From Echinometra lucunter (Eukaryota; Echinodermata; Echinoidea; Camarodonta; Echinometridae): a stretch of 64,000 nt of DNA. Every line of letters begins with the position of its first letter. Within the stretch, counting starts at the first letter, position 1. The position numbers and the translations under genes were made by a program. The notes under the pieces are model-generated. The model was not told where the DNA came from. It did no database searches and saw only the letters and a list, made by a program, of their open reading frames with translations. This document shows positions 1 to 12,407 of the stretch, piece by piece. The DNA lies in assembly GCA_029962745.1 (NCBI GenBank), contig CM057162.1, positions 22,432,291-22,496,290 of the forward strand, written 5' to 3'.

Positions 1-1033
1 TGCGATGAGACCCTTGCTGGTCTACGTAGCGATAGTCCATGGTGCTAAAGGTCGTAGTCTCACATCTACGTTTGAAAATGAAGAATAATATAAATGGACT
101 CTAAATCACATTGTTTGATCTGCGGTGAGTAGTCTAGCGTTGGCAAATAGTTTTGGACTTACACAAAAGAACACCTGTATTCATGTGTACAAGGAGCAAC
201 TTCCATATTCATACCTCCTAATATGGAGGTTTTGGGCCAATTCTTTGTTACCCTACTGATCCTCAAATGCTGGGGAAGAAAAACATAGAAGAAAGAGAAG
301 TAGTCTCACGGCCCATGCTTCAGCAAGGGCCATGAGACTACTTCTCTTGGCCCATGCTTCAGCAAACCGGAAAATAGGGGACCATATGCCTGTGCTGTAG
401 TTACCTGCAAGCAAATGTAGTCCGGTGGCAGCGGCAGCAGGCCCGTCTTTCGAAATCCCCCGACAATCATTCAACTGGGGACACTGTGCCTGTAATGTCA
501 ATACGTATGAGGGGCCCTGAGATGCGCTGCACCATACACGGTCGACCATCGGGGACGTTGTGGCACCTGTTAGTGCTCCCATCACGGTTGAATGAAGGCC
601 AGCGGGGACTTGCATTCAACTTTGTACATGAAGTCACTGCACCAGCAGGCAGAACTAAGGGGGTTTTAAGATCTTTTCCAGCAACCCTGTTTCTTAGCAG
701 TGGACTTAAGCCTTTGTGTGCTTTGAAAATGTGGCACCAATTCTGCATTTTTGATGCCGGAATATGGTCTACTTTTAGGTCAATTTTTGGCGAGTGATAA
801 TGTCTGTGTGTAATCACTGTGATGTCATGAGGAGATTTGTGTGTGTTGTGGCAATAGACTTTGCTGGCTTGTGATGTAGAATAGGTCCAATCACAAAGTC
901 GAATAACAGGCACTCTACTCTAAAGAGAAGTGGTCCACATCCCGGATCTACTGTCCTTGAGAAACCATTCCTCAGCTGGCTCTGGAGACTGGTGCTCCAG
1001 TCCAGACTCCAGATCTGGGTCTTAATTTCAAAA
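1..1033. other. non-genic stretch with dispersed repeat fragments
   Basis: No coding region is supported; the open frames here (about 100-150 aa on both strands) lack recognisable domains and overlap one another. Two parts look like diverged dispersed repeats. The part around 705-830 resembles 61763-61910 (both contain ATGG/GTGGCACCAATTC-type sequence followed by a shared downstream pattern). The part around 361-460 resembles the 50530-50790 repeat (shared AGCAAATGNAG and GTGGCAGC motifs). Confidence 0.5.
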
Positions 1034-1614
1034 AGGCACTGTATACAGCCTATACAGCCACAGGCGTGTCTTCAACTTTCGGCCACACGTGGTTGTATCC
1101 ACAGCATCGACATGAGGATACATCCGATACAGGCCATACAGCAACACTTGTCTGAATTCCCACTTGTACTCTAGCCGCGACAGCTATTGCTAGTGTATGC
1201 ACTACACAAGTGATTTGTATTAATGTGACGGTATGTGTTGCAACTTGCAAAACTTTGATCGTCACAAAGGTTTTTTTTCTCTCGATTTCACTTATTGTAC
1301 AAAACAATATTTTCACTTCATTCTCACCTGATCGGCAAGCAGGTGACAATAATGAAGTAAAAATTTTGTTTGTATATCAGTGAATTTCAAGAGATAAAAC
1401 TTTTGTGACGATATAAGTTTTGGGTTTTTTGCAACACTCTGTCGCATGAATGTGCACATCGCTTGTGCAATGCATTAACAATAGTGCCACGGCACAGAGT
1501 AAGAGGGAAGTCAAGACGAGTGTGGTTGTATCCTTGTGTCAATGTTATGGATACAGTCACACGCATATGGCCATAAGGTAAAGACACACACGTGTGGCTG
1601 TATACTCTGCCTTT
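1034..1614. mobile_element. fold-back (palindromic) element, copy 1
   Basis: A ~580-bp sequence whose two halves are near reverse complements. The left end reads AGGCACTGTATACAGCC and the right end, read in reverse complement, AGGCAGAGTATACAGCC. The pairing continues inward through a CACACG-rich segment and a GGATACA block to a centre near 1330. A second copy lies at 3881-4455. No coding capacity is seen, so it is a non-autonomous MITE/fold-back type element that would fold into one long hairpin. The superfamily cannot be assigned because no clear target-site duplication is visible. Confidence 0.8.
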
Positions 1615-3880
1615 TAAAGCCTTTTTCCCACTCATAGGGCCAAACGTGTGTGGGACTTTAGTGAACATTCACCGTTGCTGCAGTCAAAAACAGACAACAA
1701 AATTGCCCTAAACAAGATCTAATTTTCTTAAATTTGCTAGATTATCTGATTCAGGGACTCGTCAACTCTTAATATGCCACAAATTTGGGGATTCAGAGTT
1801 GAAAATTGAATTTTTAATAATTACTTTCCTCTCATGTGTGATTTTTTACCAATTTTCATTCCCTGCGTTAAAATTTGAGTATTTCTTAAAAATAGAGAAT
1901 TTACCGGTCATATTGGTACCAAATATAAGAGCAGATGAAAAAAAATTAATATTGAAAAATGGCGACAAAACTTTGACAACATTAATACATTAAAATCCTG
2001 ATGTCATCTGTTGCTATTTGTAAGTCATCTCGATCAGGAATATTGATATCTCAACCTCCATGTCAATTTTTTTATTATTTATTCAGCAGCATTTGCGAAA
2101 TCTGAGTCGGAAACAGGGTGTGTCATCGAAGGAAACTGAAGCGCAAATGCCGTAACTGCGCGCCCCGAGACTTGCCCGGGACTGCACATGAAGAACCCAC
2201 CCGCAGTCAAGCGGCATGTATCGCGCACGCCAGCGGGTTTGCCGTGGTCTTGCCCCCCGAGAATTCCCTACTACAGCGTGTATAGCGTATGGTGACAGGT
2301 GCCGTGTCACTGCTGTGATTGTGCCGGTTTGACTCAAACGATTTGACATCAACCCACCGTTTCCAACCCAAATATTTATGCATTGTCTTTATGAGAAATA
2401 TGTGAAAGAATATATTACATGTATTTTCATATATTTTGGAATAATCTTGTTGTTTGTTTTTTTTAGCTGAATTTTGAATCACTTGCCCTGGATTTGGTTT
2501 CAGAATCAAACTTGCTTGCTGTTGTTGGTCGTGTTTCTCATCAAATAGAATTTCGTTTGTGGTTTTGTTTCTCAGAGATTCTGAGAAAATAGATCACTGA
2601 ATATAAATCCCATAATTTCCAATTTTATTTTAATAGTTTCTATATTAAGATCTTTTAAACATGCAGATATACCAGAACATAGATGTTTCTTTTTTCTACT
2701 TGCAAGGTTGATTGTAGAAATAAGACAAATTAAAGGACATGATTACATGAAAGAGAGCTCTGTTTTTCGAATTTGTCATTTTATGACCTTTTATCTTGCA
2801 TTTCCATAATTTTAATGACAATGTTGTTGATGGATAGATTTTAACTTGGATGAACAGATGTACATACACAACATTCAAATGGATAAGACTTTACTAGACA
2901 TGTCTAATACAATTGGACAAGTTATTACAATTATGACAATTTACATGGCTGCACAAACTAAGACAAATTGTTTGGCAATACAGTAAAGAAGTAATCTACT
3001 TTCAGTTATGGAGTGGAATTATTACAAGAAGAAGAAACATTGTCCTTTTTTATTTTGACATTGAAATACTGATTTTCATTTATCCCCACCCTTTGTCTTT
3101 GTTTTTTATTTTTACATTTTTCACACACAAAAAAGAAAGACAACTTATGAAAAAAAAGAAGCAGTTGAAGCAGCCTATTTTTCCTTTCAAATCCAGAAGC
3201 ATAATCATGCATTGTAAAGAGTAACAATAATTTCCTAAGCTGTTTGAAAAGAAACAAAACATAATATAAATCCTCTTTGATATAAAAGAAATGGATTTAG
3301 CTTTAAATATACATGTAAATAATAAAACACAACTCAACACAGTACATTTTATGACAGTTTGCAACTCTGCAAACACCAATCAATGCACTCATGCCCCACT
3401 CGATGCAGTCTCTGTGTACACACAACGTATGCACAGGTGCTGTGTACAAAATCACAAAAATGGTATGCCTGTTCATGTAGTGTTTGGTGTGATAATTAAA
3501 TGCTATTTTCTGGACCTTTAAAAGGTAATGTCTCATCTTTTTAATGAGAGTTATGATGTGAATGATGGCTTAAAATCTTAGAGTAAGCTCTTTCTAGTGA
3601 TGTGTTTTTATGTCTTTTTTTTCAACTTGAAATTTTTATGCAAGTCCCTATATAAAGTGCCCTTTCCCCAGAATTTTAGCGATTATTTTGACGGAGTTAC
3701 CGCGTCCTCTACTATAAATCAGGCTATATCATGGTTTTGGTGCCCACTCGTGATCGTTTGTTTGCATGCACACACTTGTGTACAAAGACATGAAAGACAA
3801 AGACAAGTCACAAAGTGATAGGAAATAACCATTGCGTGTGATAAGGCGCTAGGAAACGGTGGACACCTCTATTTCACAAT
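1615..3880. other. AT-rich non-coding stretch
   Basis: No exon, RNA gene or clear element is recognised. The sequence is AT-rich with scattered open frames of 60-100 aa that show no family resemblance or splice context. A GC-richer island at about 2150-2270 is not associated with a recognisable gene. Confidence 0.45.
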
Positions 3881-4455
3881 AGGCAGTGTATACAGCCACA
3901 CGCGTGTGTCTTTACCTTACGGCCACACGCGTGTGGTTGTATCCACAGCATCGATATGAGGATACAGCCACACTTGTCTGAATTCCCACTTGAAGTCTGT
4001 GCCGCGACAGCTATCGCTAGTGTGCACTGCACTGCACAAGCGATGTCATGGATGTGTATTCATGCGATGGTATGTGTTGCGACTTGCAAAACCTGGATCG
4101 TCACGAAGGTTTTATCTCTCGATTTCACTTATTATACAAACAATATTTTCACTTCATTCTCACCTGGTCAGCAAGCAGGTGACAATATAGTACAATATTG
4201 TTTGTATTTCAGTGAATTTCAAGAGATAAAACCTTCGTGACGATCCAAGTTTTGGATTGGGGTTTGGCAACACACTGTCGCATGAATTTACAAATCGCTT
4301 GTGCAGTGCATACATACACACTAGCGATAGCTGTAGCGGCGCAGAGTACTATAAGTGGGAATTCAGTTGAGAGTGTGGCTGTATCCTCATGTTGATGCTG
4401 TGTGTGGATACAACTACTAACTAGTACACGCGTGTGGCTGTATTATACACTGCCT
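3881..4455. mobile_element. fold-back (palindromic) element, copy 2
   Basis: Second copy of the element at 1034-1614. Ends are AGGCAGTGTATACAGCCACA on the left and, in reverse complement, AGGCAGTGTATAATACAGCC on the right. The interior is shared with copy 1, including the GTGACAAT/CACCTG centre near 4160-4185. The two copies are in the same orientation as far as a palindrome allows. No protein is encoded. Confidence 0.8.
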
Positions 4456-4676
4456 TCACCAGTTCACAATAATGCCATAGGCCTAGAGTCTACCCTATAT
4501 CAAATGTTATAGCATTAAATTGCAGCTGAAGAAATTTACACTCAGTCAAACTTCAATGACAAATTAGTATAGTGATACTAATATGACTAATAGTAATACA
4601 GGGTCAGAGTCCCCAGCCGAGCGCCCGGCCGGCGCGCGAGCGCGAGGCCGAGGCCAGGCCCAGGCTAGGCCAGGGC

Positions 4677-4820
4677 TAGTCTAGATTCTGGACTCTTTTT
4701 ATGAAGTTTTTATATTCCCCGAAACAGCTGCCAAACTCACTGTACACGTCAAGTCGAGTGATGGCGCGATCCCGAGAACCTGTCCGCCCGGAGAAAAAAG
4801 AGTCCAGACCGATTGCTCTC
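4677..4820 (-). repeat. inverted repeat, left arm (partner at 10319-10473)
   Basis: About 144 bp is the near-exact reverse complement of 10319-10473. The arm is itself bounded by an inverted motif, GGACTCTTTTT near 4690 and AAAAAAGAGTCC near 4793, so each arm looks like a small palindromic element. The two arms bracket the whole LINE-containing segment. Either these are two independent insertions in opposite orientation or they are the ends of one larger unit; the sequence does not decide. Confidence 0.75.
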
Positions 4821-5659
4821 AGCTAACGACTTTCCCTCAGAATTTTGAGGGAGCGCAATTAAATTGGCCTCGCCTCCTCCGCTATACGCTAGTCTTTGCG
4901 TAAAAACGCTTTACATTAGCGAATGGGAAATCTCGCATGATGTTACGATGAAAATTTTATGTTTTCCGTTATGAAGGAGTATCTTGCTTTAAAATATTTT
5001 TAGAACATGATTAAATGTATAATGAGTGTGAAACATGATGAATATATGCTAACAATAAGACCTGAGAGGCACTATAAGGTCTGCGCACCATAAACTAACA
5101 TAGACTTGTGCATACACAATACCCAGCCTATACATTATACTGCACATAATAATACACGCATACACGTCCATATCGACATTGCATCTTTTGTACACCACCC
5201 ACGTTCTCGACATCACTTTTTCTTTTGCTTAGCAATATTTGGAGCATCTATGTACAGTGTAATCGGAAATTCTCGTCGCGATCTACATGTAGGATTTATT
5301 GTTTTATATGTTAGTCACTGCCTGTGTATTTCTTTTTTCTTTAGTCTATTCCGTTAACTTCCCCTCCACCAAACAACAACTAAGACTTTGTCTTATTTAA
5401 GTTTGACTTCGGTCTAAAATCAATCATCATGGACATTATTTTACATAGACTGCCCCTCCCCTCCTTTGGTAATTTTCTCTTTCTTTTTCCCCCTCTCTCT
5501 TTCTCTCTCTCTCTCTATCTCCCCCTTTCTCTCTCTATCTTGTTCTTTCATTTCAATCTGGTATCATGTTAAAATTCAAATTTAAATAAAACGAATTACA
5601 TGTCTTAATCATCTGAATATGTTACTGATTCCCTTTCTCATTTCGAAAAAAAACTTTTC

Positions 5660-6226
5660 CTTACTACATTTCAACATAAGAAGCTTAAACAAAATCTTTG
5701 AATATTCCGTGCTCAGAAGTGGGATTGTCTGAGACATTGTTACAAGACGAGTTCGTTTCTTCTTATTCTCTTGATGGTTTTACCCTTGAAACAAATTCTA
5801 GAGCTGAAAAGCGTGGCGGTGGTGTAGCTTTATATATTTCGTAAAAACTAAGTTATAGATTATTACATGAATTGTGTTTTATGTCACAAGCTGTTGAAAC
5901 TATTCTTATTGAAACACATGTACCCAACAGTAGAAATATAATTGTTGGAGTTGTATATCGACCTCCACATTCTAATCATGTAAATTTTGTTGCAGCTATA
6001 CAGTCAATAGTCTCATCGAATCATCTTAACTCCAAACATTGCTTCCTATAATGGGCGATTTTAATATTAATCTCTTGCGCTCAGAACTGGATGTCTTCAG
6101 TCAGGAATTTCTTGATATTTTGTTGTCACAGTCATTTATACCTCTAATCAATAAGCCAACCAGAATAACAAATTCGTCGGTATCACTTATTGACAACATT
6201 TCTTTCCAATTCTCCGAAGTTCGCTA
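5660..6226 (+). pseudogene. LINE endonuclease domain, broken
   Basis: Conceptual translation in shifting frames gives apurinic-endonuclease landmarks of LINEs: an N-IRSLNK-like start near 5675, GLSET near 5725, RGGGVALYIS near 5813 followed by a stop, GVVYRPP near 5950 and MGDFNINLL near 6050, ending with SLIDNI near 6190. The stop after the VALYIS segment and the frame change before GDFN disable it. In an active element this domain nicks target DNA to prime reverse transcription. Confidence 0.8.
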
Positions 6227-6989
6227 ATTCTGGCATCATCATCTCAGACTGAAGTGACCATTTTCCAATTTATTCGTTCCTACCTATAATTACAACTTGC
6301 AAACCAAAGAATAATTCTATTAGTACTTATCGTAAAATGAATAAGTCAAACATGGACAAACTAAAACGTAGTTTAGGAACAGTTGATTGGCAAGGTGTCC
6401 TTAATAATAATGATGCCATCGTGGCTTTTGATTTATTCCTTGATCACTTCACAAATTGCTTTGATAGAGATATTCCTTTGAAAAAATTTAATCGAAAGTC
6501 TGATTATTAAAAGATCCCGCGCTACCCTTGGACTTCCAAATCACTTTTACCCTCAATAAATAGGAAAAATCGTTTATTTTTCATATATACATGTAAATCT
6601 AAACCTACTGAGACACGTGAAAGAAAATACAAGTGTTACAAGAATACTTTGACTTCTGTCTTGCGTAATGCCAAAAAGGAGTATTTTTTCAAACAATTTG
6701 AACAACACAAAATGACAGCAAACATGCATGAAAATTGATTAATAATGCACTCAACTGGAAAAGCTCTAAAACTCATATTTCTGAAGTCAAGGTTAATGAT
6801 GCTTGTTTGCAAAACCCAGATGAAATTGCCGAAAGCATTAATGATTTTTTGTTAATATCGGACCCAACCTTGCCCAAGACATACCCCCATCAAATCGACC
6901 CTTTTACTCAAGTCTAGACCAACCTCATACACAATCTTTATTTCTAACACCTATATAGCCAGAAGAAATTATTGATATTACCAACTTAA

Positions 6990-8482
6990 CTTAAAGGATA
7001 AAAAAGCTGCTGGATATGATGGCATTACTAATTCTCTCTTGAAACATATTATGACTGAAATGATTGTCCCACTTACACATATATTCAATCTATCATACTT
7101 ACCGCGGACAGTCCCTCTTAAAATGAAAATAGCAAAAGTAATTCCAATTTTTAATAAAGGTGACCCACTCGATCGAGGAAATTACAGAACGATTTCCTTG
7201 TTAACTTCATTTTTTAAAATCTTAGAAAAACTTGTTTATTCTCATCTGATTAATTTTTTATCTAGTTGTAAAATACTATCAGATAATCAATTTGGTTTTC
7301 GCAAAAAAAAAATGCTATAGACCATGCTATGATAATTCTTATTGATCAAATAATTCGTGCCATTGCCATTGCCATTCGCATAGTTGTACAGTAGGTTTGT
7401 TCTTGTACTTCTCCAAGGCCTTCGACACTATCGATCACGAAATTCTGTTGTATAAACTTTCATACTATGGTATTAGAGGGAGGGCCTTGGAGTGGTTCAG
7501 GAGCTACCTGACCGAAAGAAAGCAATTTACATAAACAACACAACATCTTCAACTCAAACTATTAGATGCAATGTTCAGCAGGGTTCCCTTTTTGGTCCGC
7601 TCCTTTTTATTTTATACCTCTATGATTTCAAAAAATCTTCTGATATCTTATCATTTATATCATTTGCTGGTGACTCTAATATTTTCCTCTCCGAACGTAA
7701 TCCTCAAATTTTCCTGAATAAAATCAATTCCGAATTAGTTTATGTACAAGCCTGGATATAAGAGCAAACAAGTTATCCTTAAGTATCAACAAAACACATT
7801 ACAAAGTCATGATATTTAGTAATTCTATTGACTCTCTCCCAGGCCCTGTACATAATTAATGAAAAAAATCTTCAACTGGTTCAATGTAGTAAGTTTCTTT
7901 GCATCTGTATTGATGATAAACTCTCTTGGAAATTCTATATCTATTATAGATTAGTATCAAGAAATATTGGCGTTATTAACAAATTAAAGCATATGTTTTC
8001 ATTTCAGATTTTATTGTCGCTTATATTTATCCATATTTTACATATGGAATCTTAGCGTGGGGCAACTCCTCCAAGATTTTCAGTATAACAGAATACTTAT
8101 TTCACAAAAACGAATCCTGAGAATAATACATAATGTTCACTTTCGTTCTCACACCGACATCTTATTTTTCAACAACAAAATATTTAAAATGGAAGATCTC
8201 TATAATTGGCACTTAGGAATTTTCATGTTTCAATTATCACAAAACGCGCTGCTCACCCCTCTTGTTGCTATTTTCACAAGGAATTATGAAATACACTCAT
8301 ATCCCACACGACAATCAAATCAGTATCATTCTCCATTCTCACGGACATCCCTTGCCCAAAAAACTGTAATCTTCACTGGACCTAAGTACTGGAATGAGAT
8401 TCACCCATCTCTCCAATTGATTCCTAGGCTGTCCCCGTTCAAAAAACAGTTAAAGCAATTAATTTTACAATCGTACATCTAA
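6990..8482 (+). pseudogene. LINE reverse transcriptase and C-terminal region, broken
   Basis: Reverse-transcriptase blocks are seen as KVIPIFNKGD and NYRTISLLTSFFKILEK (about 7130-7230), QFGFR (near 7290), [11 protein letters not shown] (near 7410), QGSLFGPLLFILY (near 7580) and FAGDSN (7663-7680). The last corresponds to the catalytic FADDxN motif, with the first aspartate replaced by glycine. The frames at 7039-7320, 7492-7761, 7828-8055 and 8057-8482 are separated by stops or shifts. The final frame has the GPKYWNEIHPSLQ and FKKQLKQLIL pattern typical of the end of CR1/L2-group ORF2. Confidence 0.85.
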
Positions 8483-8534
8483 TTCTTTTCTCTTACATAG
8501 CCGCTATTTAGCTTGAAATGTCTGACACGTGGAA

Positions 8535-9835
8535 CGCTCTATTCACATCTATGTCTTTTTCTGCTCCTTTCTTCTTCTTATATGTTCCTTCTCTCTTCCT
8601 TCTTTCACATTTATCACTCTCTTCTTATAGCCTTCTTTTTCTCTAATTTGATGGGGGGGGGGGGTTCTCATTTTTTCTACAAGGCAATGTATATTACTCC
8701 ATAATTTGGTATAATTATACAAATTCATTCCGACTTTATAACTTGCAAATTGTATTTGATCACCGAGGAACTAATGTTTTACAAGCTTTGCTTTTTTTTT
8801 TTAGTTCCTCATTCTCATGTTTTCTATATTCCCTGTATCATCATGCTATAGATTTTGTATATGTATCTATTGCCAACTTGTTTCAATTTTTTTGTATATC
8901 ATTTTTCTTCTATTGTAATTTCTGTTTGTTTGATATGTATATAAAATTATGATACATGAGAAATAAACACGCTTGAACTGAACTGAACTAATCAACGTTT
9001 GTCCATTTTCTCAACTCTCATAAACACGAGTTTAGAAGGAGGGCATGTATGCGAGTTGTAATTACCTTTATTTTTCATCACTTTTCAAAAATTCTATAAA
9101 AGTTTCCATTTTTAAAAAGTAACAACATATTACGACGAGACACATCTTTGTTATCTCGGTAAAAATAATAGTAATCCCAACCCGCTCTATTCACATCTAT
9201 GTCTTTTTCTGCTCCTTTCTTCTTCTTATATGTTCCTTCTCTCTTCCTTCTTTCACATTTATCACTCTCTTCTTATAGCCTTCTTTTTCTCTAATTTGAT
9301 GGGGGGGGGGGGGGGGTTCTCATTTTTTCTACAAGGCAATGTATATTACTCCATAATTTGGTATAATTATACAAATTCATTCCGACTTTATAACTTGCAA
9401 ATTGTATTTGATCACCGAGGAACTAATGTTTTACAAGCTTTGCTTTTTTTTTTTTAGTTCCTCATTCTCATGTTTTCTATATTCCCTGTATCATCATGCT
9501 ATAGATTTTGTATATGTATCTATTGCCAACTTGTTTCAATTTTTTTGTATATCATTTTTCTTCTATTGTAATTTCTGTTTGTTTGATATGTATATAAAAT
9601 TATGATACATGAGAAATAAACACGCTTGAACTGAACTGAACTAATTAACGTTTGTCCATTTTCTCAACTCTCATAAACACGAGTTTAGAAGGAGGGCATG
9701 TATGCGAGTTGTAATTACCTTTATTTTTCATCACTTTTCAAAAATTCTATAAAAGTTTCCATTTTTAAAAAGTAACAACATATTACGACGAGACACATCT
9801 TTGTTATCTCGGTAAAAATAATAGTAATCCCAACC
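8535..9835 (+). repeat. tandem duplication (~650 bp x 2) of the LINE tail plus flank
   Basis: Unit 1 is about 8535-9182 and unit 2 about 9183-9835. Both start at CGCTCTATTCACATC within the LINE 3' region, run through the GAACT-repeat end and continue into about 190 bp of unique flank that ends AATCCCAACC. The units appear almost identical; visible differences are the length of a G homopolymer (about 8650 and 9300), T-run lengths, and AATCAACG versus AATTAACG. Because the duplicated block includes flanking DNA, it is a segmental tandem duplication, not a second insertion. Confidence 0.9.
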
Positions 9836-10318
9836 CGCTCAGGTTCTCCCTTTTTCCTTTCCTATCTTCCTTTTCGCGTTTTCGCTTTTCAAAAACAAGT
9901 CTTGCAAGTACAAGTTACCAGTTGAGTCTTACATAATTATCATGCACCAACGCACAGCCACAGGAGATGCCATTTTGCATGTCGCTCGACTAGGCCTAGA
10001 TCTAGGCCTATGTCCTCCATTCTGAGATGTAGTAACATGTAGCTTTACATGTCATGCGAAAATGCAAGTTCTTTCCTATTTCACACCACCTTGTTTCTTG
10101 CAAGAGCAGATTTGCAGAGAGTTGAATGAAAATTGATGTATTGAACTCGTCCACCCAGCTAGCTGTCCGTTCTTCGAAAGAAACGGTCGACCGCGATCAG
10201 CTGGCTGGCATTTCCACGTGCGCTAAGCTCGCTGCATGTAAACACCGATTGATTGACAGCGATTTTATGAATATTTATGAGTAACGTGAGCGTGAACCTT
10301 TGACCTCTGTCGTCAGCA

Positions 10319-10473
10319 GAGAGCAATCGGTCTGGACTCTTTTTTCTCCGGGTGGACAGGTTCTCTGAGGTTCTCGGGATCGCGCCATCACTCGACTTGA
10401 CGCGTACAGTGAGTTTAGCAGCTGTTTCGGGGAATGTAAAAACTTCATAAAAAGAGTCCAGAATCTAGACTAG
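10319..10473 (+). repeat. inverted repeat, right arm (partner at 4677-4820)
   Basis: Reverse complement of the left arm, starting GAGAGCAATCGGTCTGGACT and ending near GAATCTAGACTAG. It differs by an ~11-bp local duplication of AGGTTCTC near 10362-10377 and a few substitutions. Confidence 0.75.
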
Positions 10474-10489
10474 GCCAGGGCAGGGCGAG

Positions 10490-11120
10490 GCTCGAGACAC
10501 CCGCCAGAACAGGCTGATCTCGACTCGAGCAGCTGCAAAGCCGGGTATTTATTGCTCCTTTTTTCATTTTTTTAAATTTCTAAATACTCTGCATTATAAG
10601 CAGTAATATTCAGCCAATGAATAGGAAATATGGACTAAAAAGGTTGTTCAAACACAAAGAAAAAAAGGAAATACAGTACTCACATCGCACCGCAAATTCT
10701 TGAAAGTGATATAACAAATGTTAAAATTTATTCCAGCCATGCGCCAATAGAAAGAAACACCTCAACTAAAGTTGCAAAACATTTAAGAGATAACAAAATT
10801 GATGATCGAAAGAGAGTGTGCAAGATGCAAGATGGGGTACAAGATGGAAATTCAGTTCAGGCTTAAACTGTGATGTTTAGTATGTTTACTTTTGTTTGTT
10901 TGTTTGTATGTTTGTGTATTTTTGTTGTTTTTTGTCTGTTCTTCCTTTTTTAGGCGTATTTTTTTTTCTTCTTCTTTTCACTGCAGGCTCCCGAACTTCC
11001 TGTCGTTGATGGCCGAGCAGAGGAGCTAGAAAGCCGCCCCTTTTCCAAATTCCAAATTAATGCCAATTCAAGGCCCATCTTGTGTTAGCATATGTACAAT
11101 ACGCCTTGAGTCACAGCCTT
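10490..11120. other. non-genic stretch
   Basis: No exon, RNA gene or element recognised. T-rich runs near 10910-10980. Confidence 0.4.
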
Positions 11121-11149
11121 GACCCCCCCCCCCCCCCCCCCCCCCCCCC

Positions 11150-11725
11150 CCACCACCACCACCGGCGTGAATCCACTTTGAGGAGGGGGAGGGGCGACTT
11201 TTCTTTTTTTTTTCTGTCGAACTCACACTTAAGTATAAACACACACCCCCACCCAAGATCTCCACAGATTCCCTTACAAACATTTTTATTTTTATTTTGA
11301 GAGTGAGCGAACTGAAAAATAACCACTTTCTGGTTTTTAATTGCATTTTCAAATAGAAATTCGAAAATATGATGGCGTTTATGATAGATTATCAAAATTT
11401 TACTGATTAATTGAAATATCATTTCTTCAAAATTGGGGGAAGGGATATTTGTACACACCATTCCCCCCCCCCCCCCCTCTCGAAAAAGTGGGGGTATGTA
11501 TATTTGAAAATGCGATTAAAAACCAGAAAAGTGGTTATTTTTGGCTCGGTCGCTTCGCTCTCTTGCATAATAAAAATCAAAATGTGTGGAAGGGGTCTAG
11601 ATCTGTGCGGGTGGGTGAGGGTGAGTGTTATACTTAAGTATGGGTTCGACAGAAAAAAAAAAATCGGAAAAATGAGTCAATCATTCCCTCCCCCCCACCT
11701 TCAACTCCTCAAAGTAGATTTAGCC
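11150..11725. mobile_element. fold-back element with C-rich ends
   Basis: Two ~200-bp arms are inverted: about 11165-11360 pairs with about 11495-11720. Shared landmarks are the CACTTTGAGGAG end, CTGTCGAAC then ACTTAAGTATAA, and ACCACTTTCTGGTTTTTAA read in opposite senses. C homopolymers flank it. No coding capacity is seen; the proline- or glycine-rich frames here come from the homopolymers. Confidence 0.65.
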
Positions 11726-12407
11726 TTAGCCCTGCCAATTTCGCAGAATTATTTTACCTTATTGTCGGTTCTTTTTGTTGTTCTTAGAATTATGATTATC
11801 GTTTTTTGTAATATGTTGCACCTTTCATGTCTTTTGCATTACTTGCTTCTCTTTTTTTTTTTTTTTTTTTCAATATCTGACAGTGGCGCAATGAGCCAAA
11901 ATATTTGGGGGGAGGGGAGCGAAGCGACCAACCCTGAGGGAGTGTAGCGACCGAGCCGGGGGTACCCCCCCCCCTCACGATACGGAGCTTTTTCATTTTT
12001 TCGACTTAAAAATGTGCAATCTGCAAAACCTGAAAAGGAACTTCCAACTTCAGTTCAGTTCAATTTTTATTTTTTCTCATTTCCAACAAAAGAAGTATCA
12101 TGAAAAATAAACATTTGAAGTAGAATACATGCAATATGAAACATCAAATTTGATGACATGTATTGTTATGGATAAGCGTGTCATGAATCTACCGACTGGA
12201 AAAGGATTTTTTTTTTTTTCATGAACTTGGAAATATGATTATGTAAAACATGCAGCCCAAATAATCTTCGTAAGTTTCAAACAAATGCAGGCGTTACACA
12301 AAATATTTTATTACTTATGATATTGATACAGACAAAGACACTATGAAATAAAAGGGACGGGCATGGAGAGGGTGTGATGCGGTGGGGTACCAGGGTTTCA
12401 TTCCCAC
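11726..12407. other. non-genic stretch with a possible minus-strand LINE tail
   Basis: No gene seen. At 12048-12065 the sequence CTTCAGTTCAGTTCAATTTT is the reverse complement of a GAACTGAACTGAA tail like the one ending the LINE at 8988, so a short, 5'-truncated minus-strand copy may start here. A GCGAAGCGACC motif near 11920 recurs in the next element. Confidence 0.35.

Larger units (their letters stand above)
5640..8988 (+). mobile_element. decayed non-LTR retrotransposon (CR1/L2-like LINE)
   Basis: Endonuclease, reverse transcriptase and the conserved C-terminal end of a LINE ORF2 follow in order on the + strand but in several reading frames with stops, so the copy is dead. The 3' untranslated tail runs from 8483 and ends with an AATAAA-like signal followed by short GAACT repeats near 8975-8988, a tail style seen in CR1/L2-group elements that end in short tandem repeats instead of poly(A). 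The 5' end is not clearly defined; recognisable protein begins near 5660. The last ~450 bp of the element are included in a tandem duplication. The clade call is by motif appearance only. Confidence 0.85.
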
